This document shows, one piece after another, positions 8,767 to 16,700 of a DNA stretch of 25,711 bases. The translations under genes and the position numbers were made by a program. The notes beneath the pieces are model-generated. The model was given only the letters and a program-made list of their open reading frames with translations, was not told the DNA's origin and made no database searches. The stretch's first letter is position 1. Every line of letters starts with the position of its first letter. This DNA comes from CAZBKJ01 sp964492495 (GTDB lineage Bacteria > Patescibacteriota > Microgenomatia > UBA1400 > UBA12028), in assembly GCA_964492495.1 (NCBI GenBank), contig CAZBKJ010000019.1, forward strand, positions 1-25,711. Reading direction: 5' to 3'.

Positions 8767-10491
8767 ATGCCCGTTGCATCCGGCCCTAAAAATCAAACGA
8801 CCCTCAAATACATATTCGTCTCAGGCGGTGTTCTTTCTTCCCTCGGTAAAGGTATTGTTACAGCCTCGTTGGCACTTTTGTTAAAGTCCCGTGGATTTCG
8901 CGTCAGTATCGTCAAGTGCGAGAACTATCTCAATATTGATTCTGGACTCATTAACCCTATCGAACATGGGGATCCGTTCTTGTGTGAAGACGGCACCGAA
9001 AGCGACATGGATCTTGGAACCTACGAGAAATTCTTGGGTCAAGAGATGGGGAAGGCAAACTTTGTCACGATGGGACAGATCTATAAAACCGTGATCGACC
9101 GAGAAAGAGCGTTTGGCTACAACGGTGAAGATGTGGAGATGCCACATGTGTGCGGTGAGATTATCGAGCGGATCAATCAAGCTGCTGTCAAAGACAACGC
9201 ACAGATTGTGCTCGTGGAGCTTGGTGGCACCGCAGGAGAGTATCTCAACATCCTGTACTACGAGGCTGCACGCATACTTCGCTACACCCACAAACAGCGA
9301 GTGATTCATGTCCATGTGAGTTACTTGCCTACACCACACCACATCGGGGAACCAAAAACCAAGCCTACTCAGCTTTCTGTTCAGACGCTCAACTCCTTGG
9401 GTATTCAGCCTGATTTCATTGTTGCTCGTGCAGAGTCTCGTATGGATCAGCGACGACGCGACCGATTTGCACTCTTTTGTAATGTCGAGACCTCGCACAT
9501 TATCGATGGCCCGGATGTCAACAATGTCTACGAAATACCACTGATATTCAAAGAACAGCAATTTGATGAACTTATCTTAGAAGAACTCAAACTCCCTCAG
9601 ACTGTGAAAGAAAATGAGAAAAATGGTGTTGTAATTATGAAAAAGTGGGACGCAATGGTAGCAAAGGCCAAAGCGAGCAAAAAGAAAACCCTTCGCATTG
9701 CAGTCGTGGGGAAATATCTGACCACGGGTGATTACCAACTCAAAGATAGTTATGCTGCTCTCATCGATGCGATCAATCATGCAAGTGTGGCAGAAGAAGT
9801 AGAAACTGAGATCCTGTGGGTTGATGCAGCAAAGATAGAGAAAGATACCAAACGCAGCAATGCACAGCTCAAAGAATTTTTTGGTCATATCGATGGACTG
9901 ATTGTTCCCATCGGGTGGGGAGAGCGTGGAGTCGAAGGAAAGATCCGTAGTATCCAGTATGCACGTGAAGAGAAAATTCCGTACCTTGGACTCTGTTATG
10001 GAATGCAGCTTGCGATGGTGGAGTTTGCCCGCAATGTTGTGGGATGGAAGGACGCACACACCCAGGAAGTCGCGCCAAACTCCAAACATCAAGTGGTGCA
10101 TATGATTCCCGATCAGCAACGCATTTTGGAAAATAGAGCGTATGGTGGAACCATGCGTCTTGGCAGTTGGGAGTGTATCGTCAAACCAGGAACCATTGCC
10201 TTTGAAAGCTATAAAAAACATGGTCAGATGATTGACACGAAAAAAGGACTTACTGCAGAACGACATAGACACCGATATGAATGTAATGATGAACTCATGC
10301 CAGAACTTGAGAAAAGGGGTGTGATTGTTTCTGGTCGATCCGTCAAAGAACACTTGGTGGAACTTATAGAGCTTCCAAAAACCATGCATCCATTTTTCGT
10401 TGGGACGCAGGGACACCCAGAGTACAAGTCAACTCCGCTCAAACCACATGCACTTTTTGTTGAGTTTATTCATGCCTGCAAAGCTCTCTAG
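8767..10491 (+). CDS. pyrG: CTP synthase (glutamine-hydrolysing), divergent
   Basis: PyrG makes CTP from UTP, ATP and glutamine. The N-terminal synthase domain has YIFVSGGVLSSLGKG (15-29) and the ESDMDLG (78-84) and ELGGT (151-155) acidic residues that bind magnesium. The C-terminal glutaminase has the nucleophile Cys410 in GLCYGMQ, the RHRHRYE block (499-505) and the H550-x-E552 of the triad in GHPEY. Start chosen at ATG 8767 (574 aa), since a GTG at 8752 overlaps the dnaE stop. Several normally invariant positions differ: KCENYLN in place of K-F-D-P-Y-L-N, AGEYLN in place of V-G-D-I-E-S, and PIGWGERG (381-388) in place of P-G-G-F-G-E-R-G beside the oxyanion hole. The enzyme is complete, so these look like lineage divergence rather than decay. 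The next gene starts 8 nt after its stop. Confidence 0.95.
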   Translation: MPVASGPKNQTTLKYIFVSGGVLSSLGKGIVTASLALLLKSRGFRVSIVKCENYLNIDSGLINPIEHGDPFLCEDGTESDMDLGTYEKFLGQEMGKANFVTMGQIYKTVIDRERAFGYNGEDVEMPHVCGEIIERINQAAVKDNAQIVLVELGGTAGEYLNILYYEAARILRYTHKQRVIHVHVSYLPTPHHIGEPKTKPTQLSVQTLNSLGIQPDFIVARAESRMDQRRRDRFALFCNVETSHIIDGPDVNNVYEIPLIFKEQQFDELILEELKLPQTVKENEKNGVVIMKKWDAMVAKAKASKKKTLRIAVVGKYLTTGDYQLKDSYAALIDAINHASVAEEVETEILWVDAAKIEKDTKRSNAQLKEFFGHIDGLIVPIGWGERGVEGKIRSIQYAREEKIPYLGLCYGMQLAMVEFARNVVGWKDAHTQEVAPNSKHQVVHMIPDQQRILENRAYGGTMRLGSWECIVKPGTIAFESYKKHGQMIDTKKGLTAERHRHRYECNDELMPELEKRGVIVSGRSVKEHLVELIELPKTMHPFFVGTQGHPEYKSTPLKPHALFVEFIHACKAL

Positions 10492-10499
10492 GTGACGCT

Positions 10500-10916
10500 A
10501 TGGAAACATTGGATCCCAACAACTTCACAAAAGCGGAAGATTTGTATGCACTGCACTACAAAGAAGTGAGGAAATTTATTGAGTTTTGGCGCATCACAGG
10601 GTATTTAGATAAAGTTAATCCAAAAACTCCTCCAGATCTCATTGCCCATCAATTTTTACGCGATGTAATAAGTCGTGTCATATTTATTCAGTCGGGAATC
10701 TCAGTTCGAAGTGCTATCAAAGAACAAAAAAAAGAAAGCCCTGAACCAGAAATTATCAGTTTATCTCTTCTCTATCTCGCCATAACCGCCGGCTACCAAG
10801 AATTGGATTCAGATATTCGGGGAAGATTAACATTCAAAATACATGAAAACGCACCAGGGAACATCCTCACTACTCCGCTGTATCGTCTCTACTGGAATTA
10901 CGTAGTATCCAAATGA
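10500..10916 (+). CDS. small unrecognised protein, translationally coupled to pyrG
   Basis: Encodes 138 aa that I do not recognise. It appears soluble and mainly helical, with no signal peptide, and contains aromatic helices (LHYKEVRKFIEFWRITGYLDK, about 19-39) and a hydrophobic helix near 86-100 (ISLSLLYLAITAGYQ). The start ATG at 10500 is 8 nt after the pyrG stop, and an AGGTG Shine-Dalgarno (10490-10494) spans that stop. It is therefore probably co-transcribed with pyrG and translated by coupling. This is one of the few genes in the + strand block with a Shine-Dalgarno instead of a -10 box at the start codon. Function unknown. Confidence 0.8.
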   Translation: METLDPNNFTKAEDLYALHYKEVRKFIEFWRITGYLDKVNPKTPPDLIAHQFLRDVISRVIFIQSGISVRSAIKEQKKESPEPEIISLSLLYLAITAGYQELDSDIRGRLTFKIHENAPGNILTTPLYRLYWNYVVSK

Positions 10917-10931
10917 TCGTCAAATACGATA

Positions 10932-10937
10932 TAACTT
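10932..10937 (+). promoter_or_regulatory. possible -10 box upstream of the phosphoribosyltransferase gene
   Basis: The stretch GATATAACTT contains TATAAC (ends 9 nt before ATG 10944) and TAACTT (10932-10937, ends 7 nt before). A GGAG at 10939-10942 lies only 1 nt from the ATG, too close to act as a normal Shine-Dalgarno. A near-leaderless transcript is the likelier reading. Confidence 0.3.
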
Positions 10938-10943
10938 TGGAGT

Positions 10944-11534
10944 ATGACTACAACAACGATTCATGGACAACTCTACGAAGTATTTTCGCCTACTGAAATT
11001 AGTGCGCATTTATTTACACTAGGGAAAACTATCCTTTCTTCCGGAGAAAAGTTTGATCGCGTAGTGGCGCTTGCCAGAGGAGGTGTGTCTATTGCCCAAA
11101 CGCTTGCTGATATTGTCGGAACCAAGATGATTTCGACCCTGCAGTGTGAATCATACGAAGCAACTGGGAAGACCAAAAAGCCGATTATTACGCAACCGTT
11201 TACGATTGATATCACGGGGGAACATATCTTACTCATCGATGACCTGGCGGACAGCGGAGAAACACTCGTCTTTGCCACACAATTTTTGTTGGATCGTCAT
11301 GCGACAAGCGTCAAAACTGCTACTTTTCTTGCAAAACCATGGGCGACGCTACGACCTGATTTCTATGCAATAACGTCAAAAGCCTGGATAATCTTTCCTT
11401 GGGAAACACGAGAGACGATCATCAGTCTCACTGGAATTTGGGGTAAAAAAGGTGATTCTCTTGAGGAAATAGCCAAAAATCTCAAACAATTAGGCTTTAC
11501 TCAAGATCAGATTGAAACTTTCGCTCAGTCTTGA
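10944..11534 (+). CDS. purine-type phosphoribosyltransferase (type I PRTase)
   Basis: This 196-aa cytoplasmic enzyme belongs to the type I phosphoribosyltransferase fold. The PRPP-binding loop ILLIDDLADSGET is at residues 95-107, and the family's ARGG is at 44-47 (VALARGGVSIA). The overall pattern, with a late WIIFPWE segment (about 152-158), resembles xanthine/guanine or hypoxanthine phosphoribosyltransferases acting in purine salvage. The substrate base cannot be fixed from sequence alone, so no gene symbol is given. The C-terminal ~35 residues (KKGDSLEEIAKNLKQLGFT...) look like a small helical add-on. It starts 27 nt after the previous gene, and its stop (TGA 11532-11534) overlaps an extended -10 element for rplS. 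Confidence 0.85.
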   Translation: MTTTTIHGQLYEVFSPTEISAHLFTLGKTILSSGEKFDRVVALARGGVSIAQTLADIVGTKMISTLQCESYEATGKTKKPIITQPFTIDITGEHILLIDDLADSGETLVFATQFLLDRHATSVKTATFLAKPWATLRPDFYAITSKAWIIFPWETRETIISLTGIWGKKGDSLEEIAKNLKQLGFTQDQIETFAQS

Positions 11535-11540
11535 TACAAT
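11532..11540 (+). promoter_or_regulatory. extended -10 promoter (TGATACAAT) for rplS
   Basis: TGATACAAT has the TGn extension and a TACAAT hexamer (11535-11540). It overlaps the upstream TGA stop. Predicted transcription start near 11547 leaves a ~20-nt leader before the rplS ATG, so this one is not leaderless. Confidence 0.45.
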
Positions 11541-11566
11541 TGCACTTCGATTTCAAGAAATTACCT

Positions 11567-11920
11567 ATGGCCAAATACTTTACCTACAACGATCTAGCCC
11601 TTTCTGTCGGAGACACTGTCAAAGTCGGATTTAACGTCAAAGAAGGCGATAAGACCAGACAACAGATCTTTGAAGGAATTATCATTGCTGTTGATAACCG
11701 AGAAACAGGCAAGTCTTTCACACTTCGAAAGATTGCTGCTGGTGGAATCGGCGTCGAACGCATTGTCCCAATTGACTCACCAGTTATCGGCAGTATCACT
11801 GTCGTGAATAAAGGTGATGTACGTCGAGCCAAGCTTTTCTATCTTCGCGACCGTGTAGGTAAGCGCGCTATGAAGATCAAGAAACAAGTGATTGCTCGTA
11901 CGACCCCAGAAGTGAAGTAA
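11567..11920 (+). CDS. rplS: 50S ribosomal protein L19
   Basis: L19 sits at the interface of the large and small ribosomal subunits. The 117-aa product has the family signature through most of its length: VGDTVKVGFNVKEG, then FEGIIIA, then SFTLRKIAAGGIGVERIVP, SPVIGSI, and RRAKLFYLRDRVGKRAMK. I chose ATG 11567 (MAKYFTYNDLALSVGDT) over a TTG at 11531, which would overlap the upstream stop and the promoter. The gene lies between the phosphoribosyltransferase and a YraN protein; rplS is frequently close to YraN-family genes in bacteria. No clear Shine-Dalgarno precedes the ATG. Confidence 0.95.
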   Translation: MAKYFTYNDLALSVGDTVKVGFNVKEGDKTRQQIFEGIIIAVDNRETGKSFTLRKIAAGGIGVERIVPIDSPVIGSITVVNKGDVRRAKLFYLRDRVGKRAMKIKKQVIARTTPEVK

Positions 11921-11932
11921 GTTTCCCTTTTT

Positions 11933-11941
11933 TGCTATCAT
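11933..11941 (+). promoter_or_regulatory. extended -10 (TGCTATCAT) directly upstream of the yraN-like gene
   Basis: TGC plus TATCAT (11936-11941) forms an extended -10 whose last base is 7 nt before ATG 11948. A pyrimidine-rich TTTTCTC-type spacer without Shine-Dalgarno follows. Strong candidate for a leaderless promoter. Confidence 0.5.
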
Positions 11942-11947
11942 TTTCTC

Positions 11948-12295
11948 ATGTCCAAAACGATCAAACGTATCGTTGGTGATCATGGAGAGAGTCTTGCATG
12001 TACTTGGCTTCGTCAGCATGGGTTTTCCATCCTCGATCAAAATGTTTCCAATCAGTTTGGGGAGATTGATATCATTGCGCTCAAACAGAATGTTGTGCAT
12101 TTCATCGAGGTCAAAACGAGACAACAACCGACATTTGGATTTGGAGTGGATAGTGTTGATCAGCGAAAACTGCGGGCAATTATCAACACTGCACAAACTC
12201 TAGCTAGTGTACGATTTGCTGGACGACCATACTGTCTCGACGTTCTCAGTATTGATCAGGGAGTCATCAGATTTTTTGAAAATATCACCGTATAA
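11948..12295 (+). CDS. yraN: YraN/UPF0102 family nuclease-fold protein
   Basis: This 115-aa protein matches the UPF0102 (YraN) family of small restriction-endonuclease-like fold proteins, thought to act on nucleic acids; the cellular role is not established. Visible family features are the N-terminal GESLACTWLRQHGFSILDQN (residues 12-31), then FGEIDIIAL (38-46) and FIEVKTR (52-58), which together form the E-x(n)-D-x(n)-E-x-K nuclease-like motif. The C-terminal half (QRKLRAIINTAQTL) is typical too. It is downstream of rplS with a 27-nt gap, and has its own -10-like box. Its TAA stop lies inside the TATAAT promoter hexamer of the next gene. Confidence 0.9.
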   Translation: MSKTIKRIVGDHGESLACTWLRQHGFSILDQNVSNQFGEIDIIALKQNVVHFIEVKTRQQPTFGFGVDSVDQRKLRAIINTAQTLASVRFAGRPYCLDVLSIDQGVIRFFENITV

Positions 12296-12296
12296 T
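12291..12296 (+). promoter_or_regulatory. consensus -10 box (TATAAT) for the exported two-gene operon
   Basis: A perfect TATAAT contains the TAA stop codon of the yraN-like gene and ends 9 nt before ATG 12305. No Shine-Dalgarno is present (GAACAAAT). It predicts a leader of about 0-3 nt. Confidence 0.55.
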
Positions 12297-12304
12297 GAAC
12301 AAAT

Positions 12305-12853
12305 ATGTTTATGCGGATTATCTTTTTTCTGTCTTTTTTTCTTTTTTCTTTTGCCACAACCATCTCTGCCCACACCTCTGAAATGGATGGAAACATAGGG
12401 GCGACCTTGCACATCGATCCAGCTGATGCACCAATTGCAAAGAGTCCAAGCACGTTCTCATTTGAGTTTCATGACAGCGAGAACACATTCACACCTTCAG
12501 AGTGTGACTGTACTTTTGTTGTTTTGCATGACGGCAAAGAAATCTACACTCAAAATTCTCTTGAAGTCTCCACCTATCCATACGAAGCATTCCTCAGCAC
12601 CCAATACACCTTTTCTCATATAGGGATCTATACCATCCAGATGCATGGACAACCAAAGACAGAAGGACTGTTTTCACCCTTTCAGTTACAGTACACGGTC
12701 AGGGTAGAACATGAAGCTGAGGAAAGTACCTCACCTGAATCACAAACGATCGGACTTGAGTACATCATGTTGGGCTGTATGCTTGTTTGTGGTACACTCG
12801 TTTTTATCGTTTGTTTGGTCGTCTTTACAATTAAACAGAAAAGGTCTGTATGA
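12305..12853 (+). CDS. exported, C-terminally membrane-anchored protein preceding ycnI; predicted N-terminal His after cleavage
   Basis: This 182-aa protein has a signal peptide (residues 1-22, MRIIFFLSFFLFSFATTISA) with predicted cleavage before His23. An all-beta domain of ~120 residues follows, with a Cys-x-Cys (SECDC, about 63-67). A C-terminal membrane helix (about 152-173, YIMLGCMLVCGTLVFIVCLVV) is followed by a basic tail. I do not recognise a named family. The beta fold and its overlap with a YcnI-type gene suggest a role in metal (copper) handling at the outer face of the membrane, which is inference. It is the first gene of a two-gene operon behind a consensus TATAAT; its stop overlaps the next start as ATGA. 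The Met at codon 3 is an alternative start. Confidence 0.8.
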   Translation: MFMRIIFFLSFFLFSFATTISAHTSEMDGNIGATLHIDPADAPIAKSPSTFSFEFHDSENTFTPSECDCTFVVLHDGKEIYTQNSLEVSTYPYEAFLSTQYTFSHIGIYTIQMHGQPKTEGLFSPFQLQYTVRVEHEAEESTSPESQTIGLEYIMLGCMLVCGTLVFIVCLVVFTIKQKRSV

Positions 12854-13491
12854 AAAAAATTATTTCCTTGAGTATTCTCGCCAGTATTTTCTTTTCTTTG
12901 TCTTTGTCATCAGCACTTGCGCATGTGGTCGTGAAGCCAAATACAGCGGGACTTGCAGCTTTTCAGTCATTTGCCGTCGGTGTTCCAAATGAAAAAGATG
13001 TTCCAACAGTTGCAGTTCGTCTTGTCATCCCAGAAGGACTCAAACATGTCACCCCTAACGTCAAACCCGGTTGGAAAATTGATGTGAAGAAATCAGGAAC
13101 AGGTGAAGATGCAAGTGTCACAGAGATTTCATGGACAGGTGGGTCAATCCCCGCAGGCCAGAGAGATGAATTTGCCTTCTCAGCACAAGTGCCGGCAACT
13201 GAAACTTCAATTAACTGGAAAGCATACCAAACCTATGCAGGAAATCTTGTAGTCTCATGGGATCAAGCTCCGGTTGAAAACCAGACTCAAGAAGAGAAAG
13301 ACAAAATGCATGCAGGGAACCTTGGTCCATATTCATCGACAAAAATTGTGAATGATCTTGCTCCAGTGGAGCAGTCAACAAACACCACACCAGAATCAAG
13401 TTCCAATTCACAACTAAAAATGGCTGTAACACTCTCACTGATACTTTCAGCAGTGAGTACTGGACTTCACTTTATTAAAAAAAGTTCGTGA
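12850..13491 (+). CDS. YcnI-like (DUF1775) candidate copper-binding membrane-anchored protein
   Basis: The 213-aa product has a signal peptide (1-24, ending SALA) so that the mature protein starts at His25 (HVVVKP). YcnI/DUF1775 proteins bind Cu(II) through this N-terminal histidine together with a conserved Glu and Trp. Here the family blocks FAVGVPNEKDVPTVAVRL, PGWKIDVKK, ISWTGGSIPAGQRDEFAFSA and KMHAGNLGPYSS are present, including the Trp of SWTGG. A linker (about 170-190) and a C-terminal membrane helix (about 189-206, AVTLSLILSAVSTGLHF) anchor it outside the cell. The ATG overlaps the upstream stop (ATGA) and AAAGG (12840-12844) serves as Shine-Dalgarno. Assignment to DUF1775 is firm; copper binding is from the family. 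Confidence 0.88.
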   Translation: MKKIISLSILASIFFSLSLSSALAHVVVKPNTAGLAAFQSFAVGVPNEKDVPTVAVRLVIPEGLKHVTPNVKPGWKIDVKKSGTGEDASVTEISWTGGSIPAGQRDEFAFSAQVPATETSINWKAYQTYAGNLVVSWDQAPVENQTQEEKDKMHAGNLGPYSSTKIVNDLAPVEQSTNTTPESSSNSQLKMAVTLSLILSAVSTGLHFIKKSS

Positions 13492-13519
13492 TACGAGGTT
13501 GAAGACTTTTCAAAAAAAG

Positions 13520-13699
13520 CTACTGCGGTTGTGTGCTTTGTGCAGCAATTGCTTCCTGTGTGTGAAAAAGATTTGAAAGATCAATCCGAATAAATTGAGA
13601 AATGAATGCAATAAACAGGATTGTGGAGAGTGAGGCAATCAACACTTTCGTTTCGTCTAGTTTACCTTTTCGTGATTTGGGTTTGCGTTTCTTGATCAT
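13520..13699 (-). CDS. small single-pass membrane protein (59 aa), last gene of the surface-protein block
   Basis: A short frame on the - strand starts at ATG 13699-13697 and ends with TAG at 13520. The product has a strongly basic N-terminus (MIKKRKPKSRKGK), a hydrophobic segment at about 19-37 (VLIASLSTILFIAFISQFI) and a polar Gln/Thr-rich tail. That is a plausible inside-basic single membrane helix. It begins 58 nt after the stop of the 1640-residue protein and in the same direction, so co-transcription is likely. I find no clear Shine-Dalgarno. An overlapping + strand frame lacks these features. I do not recognise the family. Confidence 0.55.
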   Translation of the reverse strand: MIKKRKPKSRKGKLDETKVLIASLSTILFIAFISQFIRIDLSNLFHTQEAIAAQSTQPQ

Positions 13700-13757
13700 A
13701 GGGATTTTCGTCTTGATAAAAGGTTGTCACAAAAAGGAGTATGAGTCAAGGGAAACG

Positions 13758-16700
13758 CTATTCTATTGGGGTCGTATAGGTATGATTCGCGTCATACACA
13801 TAATCCCTATTTTGTGACATCACTTCATAATAGTATGTTGTCCCTGGTTCAAGACCTGTAACGACTACTTCATGCTCTGTAACTCGTAGGTCAAACTGGA
13901 CATCTTTTCCGTAGTCCTCCGTCAAACCGTAGTTTACCTTTGTCGTAGCAGGGTGATTGGTCGTCCACTTAATCGTCATTGTCGTAGGGGAAGAGCTATC
14001 CACCCTCACACTATAAATCTTGGTTGGCTCAGGAATAAACAAATATCCAAACTTGATAAATGCTGTTCCTACTCCATGTGAGACATCTTCTGTTTTTTTC
14101 CCAACAGCAAATGAGAGATTTGCAATTCCATTCTGTGTTGCAGTTCTCCCATTTTGAAAATTGGTTCCAACAAAACCCGCGACTGCATGTACGCCATTAC
14201 CAGTACCTTTCCAGATTGCGCCTGCACCATTGCCAATAGTAAGGAGTGCTGACCTCAGTGATCCTGAGGCGCCTTGCGCTAGTGCTGAGTATCCAGAGCC
14301 AATTGATGAAGCAATTGTTTGTATGCCGTTTCCAATAAATGCCATTGCTTTTCCACCAGTTTGCCAAACAAATGCGAGAGTCGATCCAACAGCATGGAAT
14401 GCTGACGCTATCGTGTCTACAATCCCACTTGCAAGGATGGAGAGGAAGTTTCCAATTGATTGCAAGATTCCAGAGCCTGTTTGTGAAATGCTCTCACCAG
14501 TTTTCTCAAGAGCAGTAGGTTCAACAGGCTTTGTGATCTCGATTTCTTTTTCTACTTTCTCTTGAATCTCTTTTGGTTGAGTTTTTATCTCTTCCTTGAT
14601 AATTGCTTTCTCTTCTGGTGTCATGATTTCGGCAGGAGTTGTAACATATACAGTAAAGAATTTTTGTGATGAGGAGTTGTTGGCTGTATCTTTTCCACTA
14701 AGAGAGATTCGATAGGTTCCTATAGGAATTTTTTCTTTTGGAGTGAATGTAAACGGGAGATACTTATCACATTTCTGTTTGGTGTTATCAGCCACTTCAG
14801 TTTCGTCACAGACATAGACTGAGTTCCCAAGATGAATAACTTGAGTCGTATACGCTTGATACAACAATCCTTGTTTCTTTTCTATTCTAATTTCAACTTC
14901 CTCTGGCCCACTGGCTATCTTCGGTCCATTTTCATCTTGGATGGCTGAAGAATTTCCCCCTGAAAGAGGATCAGTTATAAATCCGGAGAACGTTGGCGTT
15001 GAGTCACTGGTAGAAAAATTTGTATGTGTGAATACCTGTTCATTGATTTTTGTGAACTGAACCGATGGCTGTGTTGTATCGATAAGCACATTTCTGGACG
15101 TCGTTGTTTCATTGCCTGCTCCATCAGCTGCTTTGACTGTCCATATATGCTTTCCTTCTTTGATCTTTCCGTCATTTTCCTGCGGTCCCCAATCTGGCGA
15201 TGATTTCGTCGTAACAGAAATAGAATTGTTTGTCTCGTCGTTATCAGAAAAATTCTCAAAATGAATGACATATTTGCTCGTCACCACATCAGTAGTTCCT
15301 GAAGGGGGAATATCACCAATGGTATACGAACCGAGTTCTAGGATGTATTTGGCAACACCAGTAGTTACGTCTGTTGTGGTTTTCCACTTAAATGCTGGGC
15401 GGTCATTGTTTGTGTAGGAATTATCAGCAGGATCTAGTAACTCAATACGTTGTGGAGCCATTGTATCCACAGTAAACGTATCAGAACTCTCTGTTCCTTG
15501 TGCTGTTATGTTTCCATTGGAATCAGTCACACGTATGTAGATGGTGTGTGACCCATCAGATAACTGCGTCGTGGTACATGAAAAATTTTCTGTTGCAGAA
15601 TTAAACGTGCCATCAGCTGCGGTACAACCACTCCAAGTACCTGATGTCGCATCCACTTGGTACTGCACGTTTGTCACTGTTCCATCCGCGTCGGTGACGC
15701 TACCCGTAAACGTCGGTGTAAAATCTTGTGTCGGATCAGGAGTGAGGGGAGATAACGTAACTCCAGGAGCAGTCGCATCTGAAACTGCAAAGGAAAGCGA
15801 GAAGCTTGTAAAGGTCGGTGTGCCTAGTAGATCAGAGCTTGAAAGAGTAATCTGATATTGAGCATAGCGATGTGTATCTGTCACACACCCATTCGCGGAA
15901 ATATCAGAACCTGAAGTAATCGCACTACAGGAAGCAAAGGCAGTAGCCCCACTCATCCCTGAGTCATTTGATGTTCTCACTTTTACAACCACAGTCGTAT
16001 TGGATGGAGTAGTGGCAGAATACGTGAGTGTTCCCCAATTACTTCCTTGCCCAGAATCAAAAATAGATGACGTCAATGTCCCCGGTGAGGGATAGTTTTG
16101 CAAGCTAACGTTATCAATATAGACAGTTTTCCCAGATTCCACTTGAACTCCGTACGTAACGGATGATGCTACTCCCGTCGTCGTTCCAGTGAGCCTATAC
16201 CAGCCACTTCCTACAGATGTGTAGGTTGTTGAAATAGCAGAACCATTTACATACAACGATGCATCTGAAGAGGTTACGGCAGCACCGGTCGTATATGCAT
16301 AGGCTGAAAGGTTGTAGCTACTGGTATCCCCAACATTTACTGACTGTGTAAACGTCGCTGTTTGATCAGCAGAGGCAACAATTTTTGCAGATCCCACTGA
16401 TGAATTGTATGTTGTGACTGTATCTCTAGTTGTTGCTGTACCGTTGTAGAGAGTAGAAATTTCGCCTGAAGTAAGTGCTCTATTGTAGAGCCGAATATCA
16501 TTCATCATTCCCGACCAAGGATTATTTCCGGAAGTTGTAAACGCGCCTACCACCGCTCGAGCTGAATTCAGATTACCTGCCCATGTTCCAAGTCCGGTGC
16601 CAACTGTACTTTGTTGTACACCATTGTAGTACGCAATCATTTCGTCACTTGTCTTATTCCATGTCAACGCAATCTGCATCCAATCAGTGGAACTAAAACC

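Noticed and set aside
8881..10416. Long - strand frames (226 and 279 aa) opposite pyrG
   Set aside because: They are antisense to a full-length, clearly conserved pyrG, have Cys/His/Phe-rich composition typical of antisense translation, and no family resemblance.
13495..13519. TTGAAGACTTTTCAA inverted repeat as a terminator between the convergent genes
   Set aside because: Five-bp AT-rich stem; on the + strand it is followed by A's, and on the - strand the T-run precedes rather than follows it.
13602..13817. 71-aa + strand frame between the ycnI-like gene and the giant protein
   Set aside because: It overlaps the end of the giant-protein gene and the 59-aa - strand frame, lacks a Shine-Dalgarno or -10 box, and its composition is less like a real membrane protein.
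14161..15855. + strand frames of 134 and 104 aa inside the giant-protein region
   Set aside because: They are antisense shadows of the repeat and Ig-like regions; the - strand product has continuous domain structure through them.
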